Source of the DNA: Mycobacterium sp. 1081908.1
GTDB lineage: Bacteria > Actinomycetota > Actinomycetes > Mycobacteriales > Mycobacteriaceae
Direction of reading: 5' to 3'
Assembly: GCF_001673535.1 (NCBI RefSeq)
Contig: NZ_LZLY01000121.1
Span: 45,887 to 109,886 of the forward strand
Length of the DNA stretch: 64,000 nt
In this document: piece after piece, positions 51,753 through 60,449 of the stretch
How positions within the stretch are numbered: position 1 is the stretch's first letter
Layout of the letters: each line of letters starts with the position of its first letter
Position numbers and translations under genes: made by a program
Notes under the pieces: generated by a model
Databases searched by the model: none
What the model was told of the DNA's origin: nothing
Seen by the model: only the letters and a program-made list of their open reading frames with translations

Positions 51753-51781
51753 CCGAGCGCGAGAGAAAGACCTGATTAGAC

Positions 51782-52624
51782 ATGGCAATTCGTAAGTACA
51801 AGCCGACGACCCCGGGTCGCCGCGGCGCCAGCGTGTCCGACTTCGCCGAGATCACCCGTTCGGAGCCGGAGAAGTCTTTGGTCCGCCCGCTGCACGGTCA
51901 CGGTGGACGCAACGCGCACGGCCGGATCACCACCCGCCACAAGGGTGGCGGCCACAAGCGCGCCTACCGGGTGATCGACTTCCGTCGCAACGACAAGGAC
52001 GGCGTCAACGCGAAGGTCGCGCACATCGAGTACGACCCGAACCGCACCGCCAACATCGCGCTGCTGCACTTCCTGGACGGCGAGAAGCGCTACATCATTG
52101 CCCCGCTTGGGCTCTCGCAGGGCGACGTGGTGGAGTCGGGCGCCAACGCCGACATCAAGCCGGGCAACAACCTGCCGCTGCGCAACATCCCCGCCGGTAC
52201 CTTGGTGCACGCCGTGGAGCTGCGCCCGGGTGGCGGCGCCAAGCTCGCGCGCTCGGCCGGGTCGAGCATCCAGCTGCTCGGCAAGGAGGGCAGCTACGCG
52301 TCGCTGCGGATGCCCAGCGGCGAGATCCGCCGCGTCGACGTGCGCTGCCGCGCCACGGTCGGCGAGGTGGGCAACGCCGAGCAGGCGAACATCAACTGGG
52401 GCAAGGCCGGCCGCATGCGGTGGAAGGGCAAGCGCCCGTCCGTCCGTGGCGTCGTGATGAACCCGGTGGACCACCCGCACGGCGGTGGTGAGGGTAAGAC
52501 CTCCGGTGGCCGCCACCCGGTCAGCCCGTGGGGCAAGCCGGAGGGCCGCACCCGTCACCCGAACAAGCAGAGCAACAAGCTCATCGTCCGACGCCGGCGC
52601 ACCGGCAAGAAGCATTCGCGGTAG
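51782..52624 (+). CDS. rplB: 50S ribosomal protein L2
   Basis: A 280-residue L2, a primary 23S rRNA-binding protein near the peptidyl-transferase centre. Signature strings include RNAHGRITTRHKGGGHKR and the histidine region MNPVDHPHGGGEGKTSGGRHP. It is full length and in the standard operon position. Confidence 0.98.
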   Translation: MAIRKYKPTTPGRRGASVSDFAEITRSEPEKSLVRPLHGHGGRNAHGRITTRHKGGGHKRAYRVIDFRRNDKDGVNAKVAHIEYDPNRTANIALLHFLDGEKRYIIAPLGLSQGDVVESGANADIKPGNNLPLRNIPAGTLVHAVELRPGGGAKLARSAGSSIQLLGKEGSYASLRMPSGEIRRVDVRCRATVGEVGNAEQANINWGKAGRMRWKGKRPSVRGVVMNPVDHPHGGGEGKTSGGRHPVSPWGKPEGRTRHPNKQSNKLIVRRRRTGKKHSR

Positions 52625-52636
52625 GAGTAGCGAGCC

Positions 52637-52914
52637 ATGCCACGCAGCCTGAAAAAGGGTCCGTTCGTCGACGACCACCTGCTCAAGAAGGTGGACGTGC
52701 AGAACGAGAAGAACAGCAAGCAGGTCATCAAGACCTGGTCTCGTCGTTCGACGATCATTCCGGACTTCATCGGCCACACGTTCGCCGTGCACGACGGGCG
52801 CAAGCACGTCCCGGTGTTCGTCACCGAGGCGATGGTGGGCCACAAGCTGGGCGAGTTCGCCCCGACGCGCACCTTCAAGGGGCACATCAAGGATGATCGG
52901 AAGGCCAAGCGGCG

Positions 52915-52918
<4 letters not shown>
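52637..52918 (+). CDS. rpsS: 30S ribosomal protein S19
   Basis: A 93-residue S19, in the small-subunit head contacting tRNA via 16S rRNA. Conserved: MPRSLKKGPFVDDHLLKKV, TWSRRSTIIPDFIGHT and VTEAMVGHKLGEFAPTRTF. The stop overlaps the rplV start (ATGA). Confidence 0.98.
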
Positions 52919-53462
<544 letters not shown>

Positions 53463-53463
<1 letters not shown>

Positions 53464-54299
53464 TGGGCCAGAAGATCAATCCGCACGGCTTCCGGCTCGG
53501 CATCACCACGGACTGGAAGTCCCGCTGGTACGCCGACAAGCAGTACGCCGACTACGTCAAGGAAGACGTGGCGATCCGGCGGCTGCTGTCCACCGGCCTG
53601 GAGCGCGCCGGCATCGCCGACGTGGAGATCGAGCGCACCCGCGACCGCGTCCGGGTCGACATCCACACCGCGCGTCCCGGCATCGTCATCGGTCGCCGCG
53701 GCACCGAGGCCGACCGGATCCGGGCCGACCTGGAGAAGCTGACCGGCAAGCAGGTCCAGCTCAACATCCTCGAGGTCAAAAACCCCGAATCGCAAGCACA
53801 ATTGGTGGCGCAGGGCGTCGCGGAGCAGTTGAGCAACCGCGTGGCGTTCCGCCGCGCCATGCGCAAGGCCATTCAGTCGGCGATGCGGCAGCCCAACGTC
53901 AAGGGCATCCGGGTGCAGTGCTCCGGCCGCCTCGGCGGCGCGGAGATGAGCCGCTCGGAGTTCTACCGCGAGGGCCGGGTGCCGCTGCACACCCTGCGCG
54001 CCGACATCGACTACGGCCTGTACGAGGCCAAGACCACCTTCGGCCGCATCGGCGTGAAGGTGTGGATCTACAAGGGCGACATCGTCGGCGGCAAGCGCGA
54101 ATTGACCGCCGCCGCCCCGGCGGGCGCCGACCGTCCGCGTCGCGAGCGGCCGTCGGGCACGCGTCCGCGGCGCAGTGGCGCGTCGGGCACCACGGCGACC
54201 AGCACCGAGGCCGGCCGGGCCGCGGGTGCGGAGGAGCAAGCCACGGCGCCCCCGGCCGAGGCGGCGCCGGCCCCCGAACCGCAGAGTACGGAGAGCTGA
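53463..54299 (+). CDS. rpsC: 30S ribosomal protein S3
   Basis: A 278-residue S3, located at the mRNA entry channel. The KH domain carries GIVIGRRGTEADRIRADLEKL, and the C-terminal domain carries CSGRLGGAEMSRSEFYREGRVPL. A flexible tail of ~60 residues rich in Ala, Arg, Pro and Glu closes the protein. GTG 53463 shares its first base with the rplV stop. Confidence 0.98.
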
Positions 54300-54302
54300 A
54301 TC

Positions 54303-54719
54303 ATGTTGATTCCCCGCAAGGTTAAGCACCGCAAGCAGCACCACCCGCGCCAGCGTGGCATCGCCAGCGGCGGCACCCAGGTGAACTTCGGTGACTACGG
54401 CATCCAGGCGCTCGAGCACGCCTATGTGACCAACCGGCAGATCGAGTCGGCCCGTATCGCGATCAACCGGCACATCAAGCGTGGCGGCAAGGTGTGGATC
54501 AACGTCTTCCCCGACCGCCCGCTGACCAAGAAGCCCGCCGAAACCCGGATGGGTTCGGGTAAGGGCTCCCCGGAGTGGTGGGTCGTCAACGTCAAGCCGG
54601 GCCGGGTGCTGTTCGAGCTCAGCTACCCCAACGAGCAGACCGCCCGGGCGGCGCTCACCCGCGCAATCCACAAGCTGCCGATCAAGGCACGCATCGTGAC
54701 CCGAGAGGATCAGTTCTGA
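54303..54719 (+). CDS. rplP: 50S ribosomal protein L16
   Basis: A 138-residue L16, needed for the A site of the large subunit. Conserved: MLIPRKVKHRKQHHPRQRG, RIAINRHIKRGGKVWINVFPD and ETRMGSGKGSPEWWVVNVKPG. The stop overlaps the rpmC start by one base. Confidence 0.98.
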   Translation: MLIPRKVKHRKQHHPRQRGIASGGTQVNFGDYGIQALEHAYVTNRQIESARIAINRHIKRGGKVWINVFPDRPLTKKPAETRMGSGKGSPEWWVVNVKPGRVLFELSYPNEQTARAALTRAIHKLPIKARIVTREDQF

Positions 54720-54964
54720 TGGCACTGGGCATTTCGCCGGGCGAACTGCGCGAGCTCACCGAAGAGGAGCTCACCGAGCGCCTGCGCGAATCCAAGGAGG
54801 AGCTGTTCAACCTGCGCTTCCAGATGGCGACCGGACAGCTCAACAACAACCGCCGGCTCCGCACGGTGCGTCACGAGATCGCGCGCGTCTACACCGTGCT
54901 GCGCGAACGAGAACTGGGCCTCGCTAGCGGACCCGACGGAACCGACGGAACTAAGGATTCGTGA
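54719..54964 (+). CDS. rpmC: 50S ribosomal protein L29
   Basis: An 81-residue L29 near the tunnel exit: two helices including LTERLRESKEELFNLRFQMATG and NNRRLRTVRHEIARVYTVLRE, with a short Gly/Asp/Thr tail. ATG 54719 overlaps the rplP stop; TGA 54962-54964 overlaps the rpsQ start. Confidence 0.97.
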   Translation: MALGISPGELRELTEEELTERLRESKEELFNLRFQMATGQLNNNRRLRTVRHEIARVYTVLRERELGLASGPDGTDGTKDS

Positions 54965-55323
54965 TGGCAGAAGCTAACAGGGCGCCTGCAAAGGCCGCCG
55001 CCAAGAAGGCCGCTCCCAAGGACGCCGCGTCGAAAGACAAGGGCCCCAAGCACACTCCGGCCAACCCCAAGACCCGCGGGCGGCGCAAGGTGCGCATCGG
55101 CTATGTCGTCAGCGACAAGATGCAGAAGACCATCGTGGTCGAGCTGGAAGACCGCATGCGCCACCCGTTGTACGGCAAGATCATCCGGACCACCAAGAAG
55201 GTCAAGGCGCACGACGAGAACAGCACCGCCGGCATCGGCGACCGCGTCTCGTTGATGGAGACGCGCCCGACGTCGGCCACCAAGCGCTGGCGGCTCGTCG
55301 AGATCCTCGAGAAGGCCAAGTAG
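54964..55323 (+). CDS. rpsQ: 30S ribosomal protein S17
   Basis: A 119-residue S17. An Ala/Lys-rich N-terminal extension of ~35 residues precedes the OB-fold core (GYVVSDKMQKTIVVELEDR and HPLYGKIIRTTKKVKAHDE). ATG 54964 shares a base with the rpmC stop; GTG 54961 would add one residue. The operon appears to end here, with no clear terminator before the convergent TetR gene 12 bases away. Confidence 0.97.
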   Translation: MAEANRAPAKAAAKKAAPKDAASKDKGPKHTPANPKTRGRRKVRIGYVVSDKMQKTIVVELEDRMRHPLYGKIIRTTKKVKAHDENSTAGIGDRVSLMETRPTSATKRWRLVEILEKAK

Positions 55324-55335
55324 GCCGAGCGGGTC

Positions 55336-56034
55336 TTAACCCGCGGCCCTGACGGCGATGCCGTCGAGGAGCTGTCCCAAACCGGACCGGAACTCGGCGC
55401 GGTGGTCGTCGTCCTCGTCGTCGAAGGCGCCCGCATCGAGCGCGGCCGACAACGCGGGGAATCGGTCTGCGTCGATCACCCGGCGCAGCAGGGCGGGGTA
55501 GTCGGGACCGTCGACGGGCGCGGCCTCGATGGCCAGCGCCGCGGCGCCGCGGACGAAATGCAGCACCGCCATGACCGCGGCCAGCTTGTCGCGTTCGGCC
55601 AACTTGGTGTCACCGAGCGTCGCGAGCCCGGCGTCCAGCCACGCCAACTGGCCCGGATCGGCCGGAGGCCCGGCCGAGGTCGCCTGCAGCACCCACGGAT
55701 GCCGATGGTACACGTCCCATATCGCCATGGCCCAATCGGCAAGAGCGCCACGCCAATCCGCCGGGTCCGACGGCGCGGGGGGCGGCCCCGGCGCCGCCGA
55801 CAGCATGAACGTGACGAGTTCATCCTTGTTGGCCACGTGGCGGTACAGCGACATCGTGCCGCAGCCCAGCCGCTCGGCCAGCCGGGCCATCGACAGGGCG
55901 CCCAGGCCGTCGGCGTCGGCCAGCTCCACGGCCGCGGCGACGATGCGCTCCCGGCTCAGTCCCCGGGGCCGACGGTCGCGGGTGGGCTCGCGCCAGAGCA
56001 CCTCTAGGGCGCGGGGCAGATCCTCGTCAGACAT
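55336..56034 (-). CDS. TetR-family regulator divergent from a DUF2306 gene
   Basis: A 232-residue TetR regulator. The N-terminus has a short lead (DEDLPRALEVLWREPTRDRRPRG) followed by the helix-turn-helix (LSRERIVAAAVELADADGLGALSMARLAERLGCGTMSLYRHV, about residues 27-68), and then a TetR_C (Tet-class) ligand domain. ATG 56034 is chosen; GTG 56037 is adjacent. Twin operators lie 34-66 bases upstream, between it and the DUF2306 gene, so both are probably autoregulated together. It is convergent with rpsQ. Confidence 0.88.
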   Translation of the reverse strand: MSDEDLPRALEVLWREPTRDRRPRGLSRERIVAAAVELADADGLGALSMARLAERLGCGTMSLYRHVANKDELVTFMLSAAPGPPPAPSDPADWRGALADWAMAIWDVYHRHPWVLQATSAGPPADPGQLAWLDAGLATLGDTKLAERDKLAAVMAVLHFVRGAAALAIEAAPVDGPDYPALLRRVIDADRFPALSAALDAGAFDDEDDDHRAEFRSGLGQLLDGIAVRAAG

Positions 56035-56067
56035 CACCGCCAGCGTAATCGAGATGGACCGCCCTGT

Positions 56068-56100
56068 GCGTATGGCGTACGCTATGCGTATGGCATACGC
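56068..56100. promoter_or_regulatory. Twin TetR operators overlapping the DUF2306 promoter
   Basis: GCGTATGGCGTACGC (56068-56082) and GCGTATGGCATACGC (56086-56100) are 15-bp sites 18 bases apart. The second is a perfect palindrome with a one-base centre; the first is near-perfect. A -10 TACGCT (56078-56083), with TGGACC (56055-56060) 17 bases upstream, lies across them, so bound repressor would block the promoter. Confidence 0.75.
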
Positions 56101-56749
56101 GAAACGCAGTACAGGCCTGGCCGTGGTCGTCGTCGCCTTCCTCGCCTACTCGCTGCCGCCGTACTTCACCGGGGGGACGCGCGTGCCGTCCACGTTCGCG
56201 CTGCACTACCCGCTGCTCGTGGGTCATGTGATGTTCGGCGGCGTCGCGATGGCGGCCGCCGTGCTGCAGATCTGGCCCGGGCTGCGGACCCGCCGGCCCG
56301 CGCTGCACCGGCGCGTGGGGCGGATCTATGTCGTGACCGCCGTGGCGGCCGGCGTGTGCGCGCTGGCCATCGGGGCGGCGACGCCGTTCGGCCCACTCTT
56401 GGCGGTCAGCAACGTCTTCCTGGCGTCGCTGTGGTTGTGGCTAACGATCAACGGCTACCTCGCGGCGCGGCAGCGCAGGTACGCCGACCACCGTCGCCAC
56501 ATGGTCGGCAGCGCGACGCTTGCGCTGTCGGTGATCACCAACCGGATCTGGACCCCGATCCTGTTCATCACGCTGCAGCCGTTGCGCGACAGCGCCTTTA
56601 GTGGCAACGCGGAGCATTACCTATGGCTCGTGGCCGGTCTGGGCGCGTGGCTGGGGTGGACGATTCCGTTTGTGAGTGTGCAGTGGTGGCTGCGTCGCGA
56701 ATCGGTAACGCCGCCGATTCCTCAGCCAACGGACACATCGCGGGTGTAG
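56090..56749 (+). CDS. DUF2306 membrane protein
   Basis: A protein of about 219 residues with six or so predicted helices (for example GLAVVVVAFLAYSLPPYF, LLVGHVMFGGVAMAAAVLQIW, IYVVTAVAAGVCALAIG). The conserved histidines HVMFGG, HRRVGRIYV and DHRRHMVGS are typical of DUF2306 and might bind heme or metal. ATG 56090 is chosen because it lies six bases after a -10 and the preceding codons (MAYAMRMAYA) simply translate the twin operators; ATG 56054, 56072 or 56084 would lengthen it. No function is established for the family. It is probably repressed by the divergent TetR. Confidence 0.78.
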   Translation: MAYAKRSTGLAVVVVAFLAYSLPPYFTGGTRVPSTFALHYPLLVGHVMFGGVAMAAAVLQIWPGLRTRRPALHRRVGRIYVVTAVAAGVCALAIGAATPFGPLLAVSNVFLASLWLWLTINGYLAARQRRYADHRRHMVGSATLALSVITNRIWTPILFITLQPLRDSAFSGNAEHYLWLVAGLGAWLGWTIPFVSVQWWLRRESVTPPIPQPTDTSRV

Positions 56750-56798
56750 TCTCCGGGCGACCTTCAATCGAGCGTTATCCACCCGGGGCGAGGCTGGC

Positions 56799-59150
56799 AT
56801 GACAACGGAATTCAACGGCAGGATCGAGCTGGATATCCGCGATTCGGAGCCGGATTGGGGTCCGTACGCGGCGCCGACGGCGCCGGAGAACTCGCCGAAC
56901 ATTCTTTATCTGGTGTGGGATGACACCGGGATCGCGACGTGGGACTGCTTTGGCGGGCTGGTCGAGATGCCGGCGATGTCGCGCATCGCCGAGCGCGGGG
57001 TGCGGTTGTCGCAGTTTCACACCACCGCGCTGTGTTCGCCGACGCGCGCGTCGCTGTTGACCGGGCGCAACGCGACCACGGTGGGCATGGCCACCATCGA
57101 GGAGTTCACCGACGGGTTTCCCAACTGCAACGGACGGATACCCGCGGACACCGCCTTGCTGTCCGAGGTGCTCGCCGAGCGGGGCTACAACACCTACTGC
57201 GTGGGCAAGTGGCACCTGACGCCGCTGGAAGAGTCGAATCTGGCGTCGACCAAACGGCATTGGCCGCTATCGCGCGGCTTCGAACGCTTCTACGGGTTCA
57301 TGGGCGGCGAGACCGACCAGTGGTACCCCGATCTGGTGTACGACAACCACCCGGTGAACCCACCCGGCACACCCGAGGATGGCTACCACCTGTCGAAGGA
57401 CCTCGCGGACAAGACGATCGAATTCATCCGCGACGCGAAGGTGATCGCGCCCGACAAGCCGTGGTTCAGCTACGTGTGCCCCGGCGCGGGCCACGCTCCG
57501 CATCACGTGTTCAAGGAGTGGGCGGACAAGTACGCCGGCAAGTTCGACATGGGCTACGAAAAGTATCGCGAGATCGCGCTGGAAAAGCAGAAGGCGATGG
57601 GCATCGTCCCGCCGGACACCGAACTGTCGCCCATCAACCCCTACCTGGATGTGAAGGGGCCCAACGGCGAGGCCTGGCCGCTGCAGGACACGGTGCGGCC
57701 GTGGGACTCGCTGAACGACGAGGAGAAGAAGCTGTTCAGCAGGATGGCCGAGGTATTCGCTGGCTTCCTGAGCTACACCGACGCCCAGATCGGCCGAATC
57801 CTGGACTACCTCGAGGAGTCGGGCCAGTTGGACGACACCATCATCGTGGTGATCTCCGATAACGGCGCCAGCGGTGAGGGCGGCCCGAACGGGTCGGTGA
57901 ACGAGGGCAAGTTCTTCAACGGCTACATCGACACCGTCGAGGAGAGCATGAAGCTCTTCGAGCACCTGGGCGGGCCGGAGACCTACAACCACTACCCGAT
58001 CGGCTGGGCGATGGCGTTCAACACGCCGTACAAGCTGTTCAAGCGCTACGCCTCGCACGAGGGCGGCATCGCCGACACCGCAATCGTCTCCTGGCCCAAC
58101 GGCATTGCGGCGCACGGCGAGGTGCGCGACAACTACGTCAACGTCTGCGACATCACCCCGACCGTCTACGACCTGCTCGGCATGACGCCGCCCGAGACGG
58201 TCAAGGGCATCACGCAGAAACCCCTGGACGGCGTGAGTTTCAAAGCGGCCCTGGATGATCCGAGCGCCGACACCGGCAAACAGACCCAGTTCTACACCAT
58301 GCTGGGCACCCGCGGGATCTGGCACCAAGGCTGGTTCGCCAACACCGTCCACGCCGCCACACCGGCGGGCTGGTCGCACTTCGACGCCGATCGCTGGGAG
58401 CTGTTCCACATCGAAAAGGACCGCAGCCAATGCCACGACCTGGCCGGCGAACAACCCGAGAAGCTCGACGAGCTCAAGGCGCTGTGGTATTCCGAGGCCG
58501 CCAAGTACAACGGCCTGCCCCTGGCCGACCTGAACATCTTCGAGACGCTGGGGCGCTCGCGGCCCTACCTGGTCGGCGAACTGCCCAGTTACACCTACTA
58601 TCCCAACTGCGCCGACGTCGGCATCGGCGCCGCCGCCGAGCTCCGCGGGCGCTCGTTCGCGGTGCTGGCCGACGTGACGGTGGACACCACCGGCGCCGAG
58701 GGCGTGCTGTTCAAGCAGGGCGGCGCCCACGGCGGGCACGTGCTGTTCATTCAGGACGGCCGGCTGCACTACGTCTACAACTTCCTCGGCGAACGCCAGC
58801 AGCTGGTCTCGTCGTCGACGGCGGTGCCGCTGGGCCGGCACCTGTTCGGCGTGCGCTACGAGGGGAAGGGAACGGTGGAGAACAGCCACACCCCCCTGGG
58901 CGACCTCACGCTCTTCGTCGACGACGAGGTCGTCGGCACCCTGGCGGGCGTGTGGACGCACCCCGGGACATTCGGGCTGGCCGGCGCGGGGATCACCGTC
59001 GGCCGCAACGGCGGCTCGGGGGTGTCCAGCCGCTACAAGGCGCCGTTCACGTTCACCGGCGGCACCATCGCCGAGGTCACCATCGACTTGTCGGGGAGAC
59101 CGTACGAGGACGTGGAAAGGGAACTGGCGCTTGCGTTTTCGCGGGACTGA
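56799..59150 (+). CDS. atsA: Arylsulfatase AtsA
   Basis: A 783-residue type I sulfatase, homologue of Rv0711. Cys79 in CSPTRASLLTGR is the residue oxidised to formylglycine, and metal-ligand regions are LVWDDTG, GKWHLTP and ISDNGASGEGGP. The C-terminal ~220 residues form an extra beta-rich domain seen in long mycobacterial arylsulfatases. It hydrolyses sulfate esters and may release sulfate or modify sulfolipids. No signal peptide is visible. The formylglycine-generating enzyme needed for its activation lies at 62810-63700 on the same strand, separated by two DUF4436 genes and a phosphate-binding protein gene. Confidence 0.95.
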   Translation: MTTEFNGRIELDIRDSEPDWGPYAAPTAPENSPNILYLVWDDTGIATWDCFGGLVEMPAMSRIAERGVRLSQFHTTALCSPTRASLLTGRNATTVGMATIEEFTDGFPNCNGRIPADTALLSEVLAERGYNTYCVGKWHLTPLEESNLASTKRHWPLSRGFERFYGFMGGETDQWYPDLVYDNHPVNPPGTPEDGYHLSKDLADKTIEFIRDAKVIAPDKPWFSYVCPGAGHAPHHVFKEWADKYAGKFDMGYEKYREIALEKQKAMGIVPPDTELSPINPYLDVKGPNGEAWPLQDTVRPWDSLNDEEKKLFSRMAEVFAGFLSYTDAQIGRILDYLEESGQLDDTIIVVISDNGASGEGGPNGSVNEGKFFNGYIDTVEESMKLFEHLGGPETYNHYPIGWAMAFNTPYKLFKRYASHEGGIADTAIVSWPNGIAAHGEVRDNYVNVCDITPTVYDLLGMTPPETVKGITQKPLDGVSFKAALDDPSADTGKQTQFYTMLGTRGIWHQGWFANTVHAATPAGWSHFDADRWELFHIEKDRSQCHDLAGEQPEKLDELKALWYSEAAKYNGLPLADLNIFETLGRSRPYLVGELPSYTYYPNCADVGIGAAAELRGRSFAVLADVTVDTTGAEGVLFKQGGAHGGHVLFIQDGRLHYVYNFLGERQQLVSSSTAVPLGRHLFGVRYEGKGTVENSHTPLGDLTLFVDDEVVGTLAGVWTHPGTFGLAGAGITVGRNGGSGVSSRYKAPFTFTGGTIAEVTIDLSGRPYEDVERELALAFSRD

Positions 59151-59152
59151 GC

Positions 59153-59457
59153 TGGCCGTCGGCCTGTTCTGTCCGACAACGGGTGTCGCGGTCGGTTGCG
59201 AGAAGACCATCGGCGGCACCGCCATGCGGGCGAGTGCATCGAGACCGTCCGACCCGGCCGAGCCGGTGCCCGGCGTCCAGGTCACGGTGCCCGCCGCCGC
59301 CCACCAGCGGGACCATGGTCAGTGCCTGAGTGCCGGATCCGGTGGCGCCGGTGATCGTCCTGCCGCCGCCGGACGGCTGGAACTCGGCCCCCGGCGCCGG
59401 CGACGTCGGTTTCGACGCGGCGAAATCCACGCTGATGCGGCAATTTGCGGTCGTCAT
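59153..59457 (-). pseudogene. Possible decayed minus-strand gene, frameshifted
   Basis: Between atsA and the DUF4436 gene no plus-strand ORF is convincing. On the minus strand ATG 59457 opens MTTANCRISVDFAASKP, with coding-like codon use as far as a G-rich run at about 59286. Coding character then continues in another frame (TVTWTPGTGSAGSDG and onward) to about 59155, as if one frameshift had split a gene. The product is not recognisable. A chance open frame in GC-rich DNA is the main alternative, hence low confidence. Confidence 0.25.
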
Positions 59458-59493
59458 CCCCTGAAAAGGAGCGGTTTCAGGGCACGCGGCCGG

Positions 59494-59522
59494 TAGCATC
59501 TGGCCCCGTGATGCCCCAATGA
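59494..59522 (+). promoter_or_regulatory. Promoter and leaderless mini-ORF before DUF4436 gene
   Basis: TAGCAT (59494-59499) is a likely -10. The transcript would start near GTG 59508, which opens a four-codon frame (GTG ATG CCC CAA TGA). Its stop overlaps ATG 59519 of the DUF4436 gene (ATGA). It would serve to load ribosomes or as a regulatory mini-ORF. Confidence 0.4.
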
Positions 59523-60445
59523 CCACCGAAGCACCCCAGCCGCCGGCGCCACCCCAGGCGCGAGGACCGCGCCTCGCGATCGCGTTCGGGATCATCGTCT
59601 TTCTCATCGTCATCTACGTGCTGTCGCTGATCGCCGTGCACCTGCTGGCGAAATCGGCGCCCCCGCTGCCCGCGGTGGACCTGAGCAAGGTCGAGGCCGA
59701 GGACAGCGTCGTGCAGGTCCGCCTCGAGAAACTGGATACCGTCGCCAACCGCTTGACGGTGAATGTCCTTGTCTACCCGAAGGATTCGCTGTACGACAAG
59801 AACTTCGGGGTGCTCACCACCGACGCGGCCGTGCGCCTGTACCCGGAGAACGACCTCGGCGACCTGCAGTACCCGGTCGGCAAGGCGCCGGCGCAGGTCA
59901 GCACCACCATTGAGGCGCACGGCGATCCCGGTAACTGGCCGTTCGACACCTACAAGACCGAGGTCATCGCGGCCGACGTGTTCACCGGCTCCGGTCAGAA
60001 CCGCGAAAAGTCACCCGCGCGCGTCGAGGCGTCCGGCAAGCTGGACGGCTGGGACGCCACCGTCACCCGCGTGCACGACCCCGCCGACGCCAGCCCGGAC
60101 GTCCAGGACGACGTGATCATCACCCTCAAGCGCGCCAAGGGCCCGCTCATCTTCGACATCGGAATCTGCCTCGTCCTCATCGCCCTGCCCGTGTTGGCGT
60201 TGTGGGTGGCCATTCCGGTGGCGCTGGGCAAGACCTCGTTCCTACCGCCGATGGTGACGTGGTACGGCGCGATGCTGTTCGCCATCGTCCCGCTGCGCAA
60301 TATCCTGCCGGGCAGCCCGCCGTACGGTTCGTGGATCGACCAGGCCGTCGTGCTCTGGGTGCTGATCGGACTGGTCACCGCGATGGCCCTGTTCCTCTCC
60401 GGCTGGTGGCAGCAACGCGATCGAAGATCGCCGAAGAAGGGCTGA
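59519..60445 (+). CDS. DUF4436 membrane protein (copy 1)
   Basis: A 308-residue protein. One N-terminal transmembrane helix (about residues 20-43) is followed by an extracytoplasmic domain (about 44-205), then three C-terminal helices (around GPLIFDIGICLVLIALPVLALW, FLPPMVTWYGAMLFAIVPL and VVLWVLIGLVTAMALFLSGWW). The outer domain shares long strings with the copy at 61837 (for example VANRLTV and STTIEAHGD), so the two are close paralogues. M. tuberculosis has one such gene (Rv0713) near here. The function is unknown. Its stop lies four bases from the stop of the convergent PstS-like gene. Confidence 0.88.
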   Translation: MTTEAPQPPAPPQARGPRLAIAFGIIVFLIVIYVLSLIAVHLLAKSAPPLPAVDLSKVEAEDSVVQVRLEKLDTVANRLTVNVLVYPKDSLYDKNFGVLTTDAAVRLYPENDLGDLQYPVGKAPAQVSTTIEAHGDPGNWPFDTYKTEVIAADVFTGSGQNREKSPARVEASGKLDGWDATVTRVHDPADASPDVQDDVIITLKRAKGPLIFDIGICLVLIALPVLALWVAIPVALGKTSFLPPMVTWYGAMLFAIVPLRNILPGSPPYGSWIDQAVVLWVLIGLVTAMALFLSGWWQQRDRRSPKKG

Positions 60446-60449
60446 ACGC

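Noticed and set aside
57267..59285. Long open frame antisense to atsA
   Set aside because: Shadow of atsA; only its first ~45 codons outside atsA look possibly coding and are described separately as a decayed gene.
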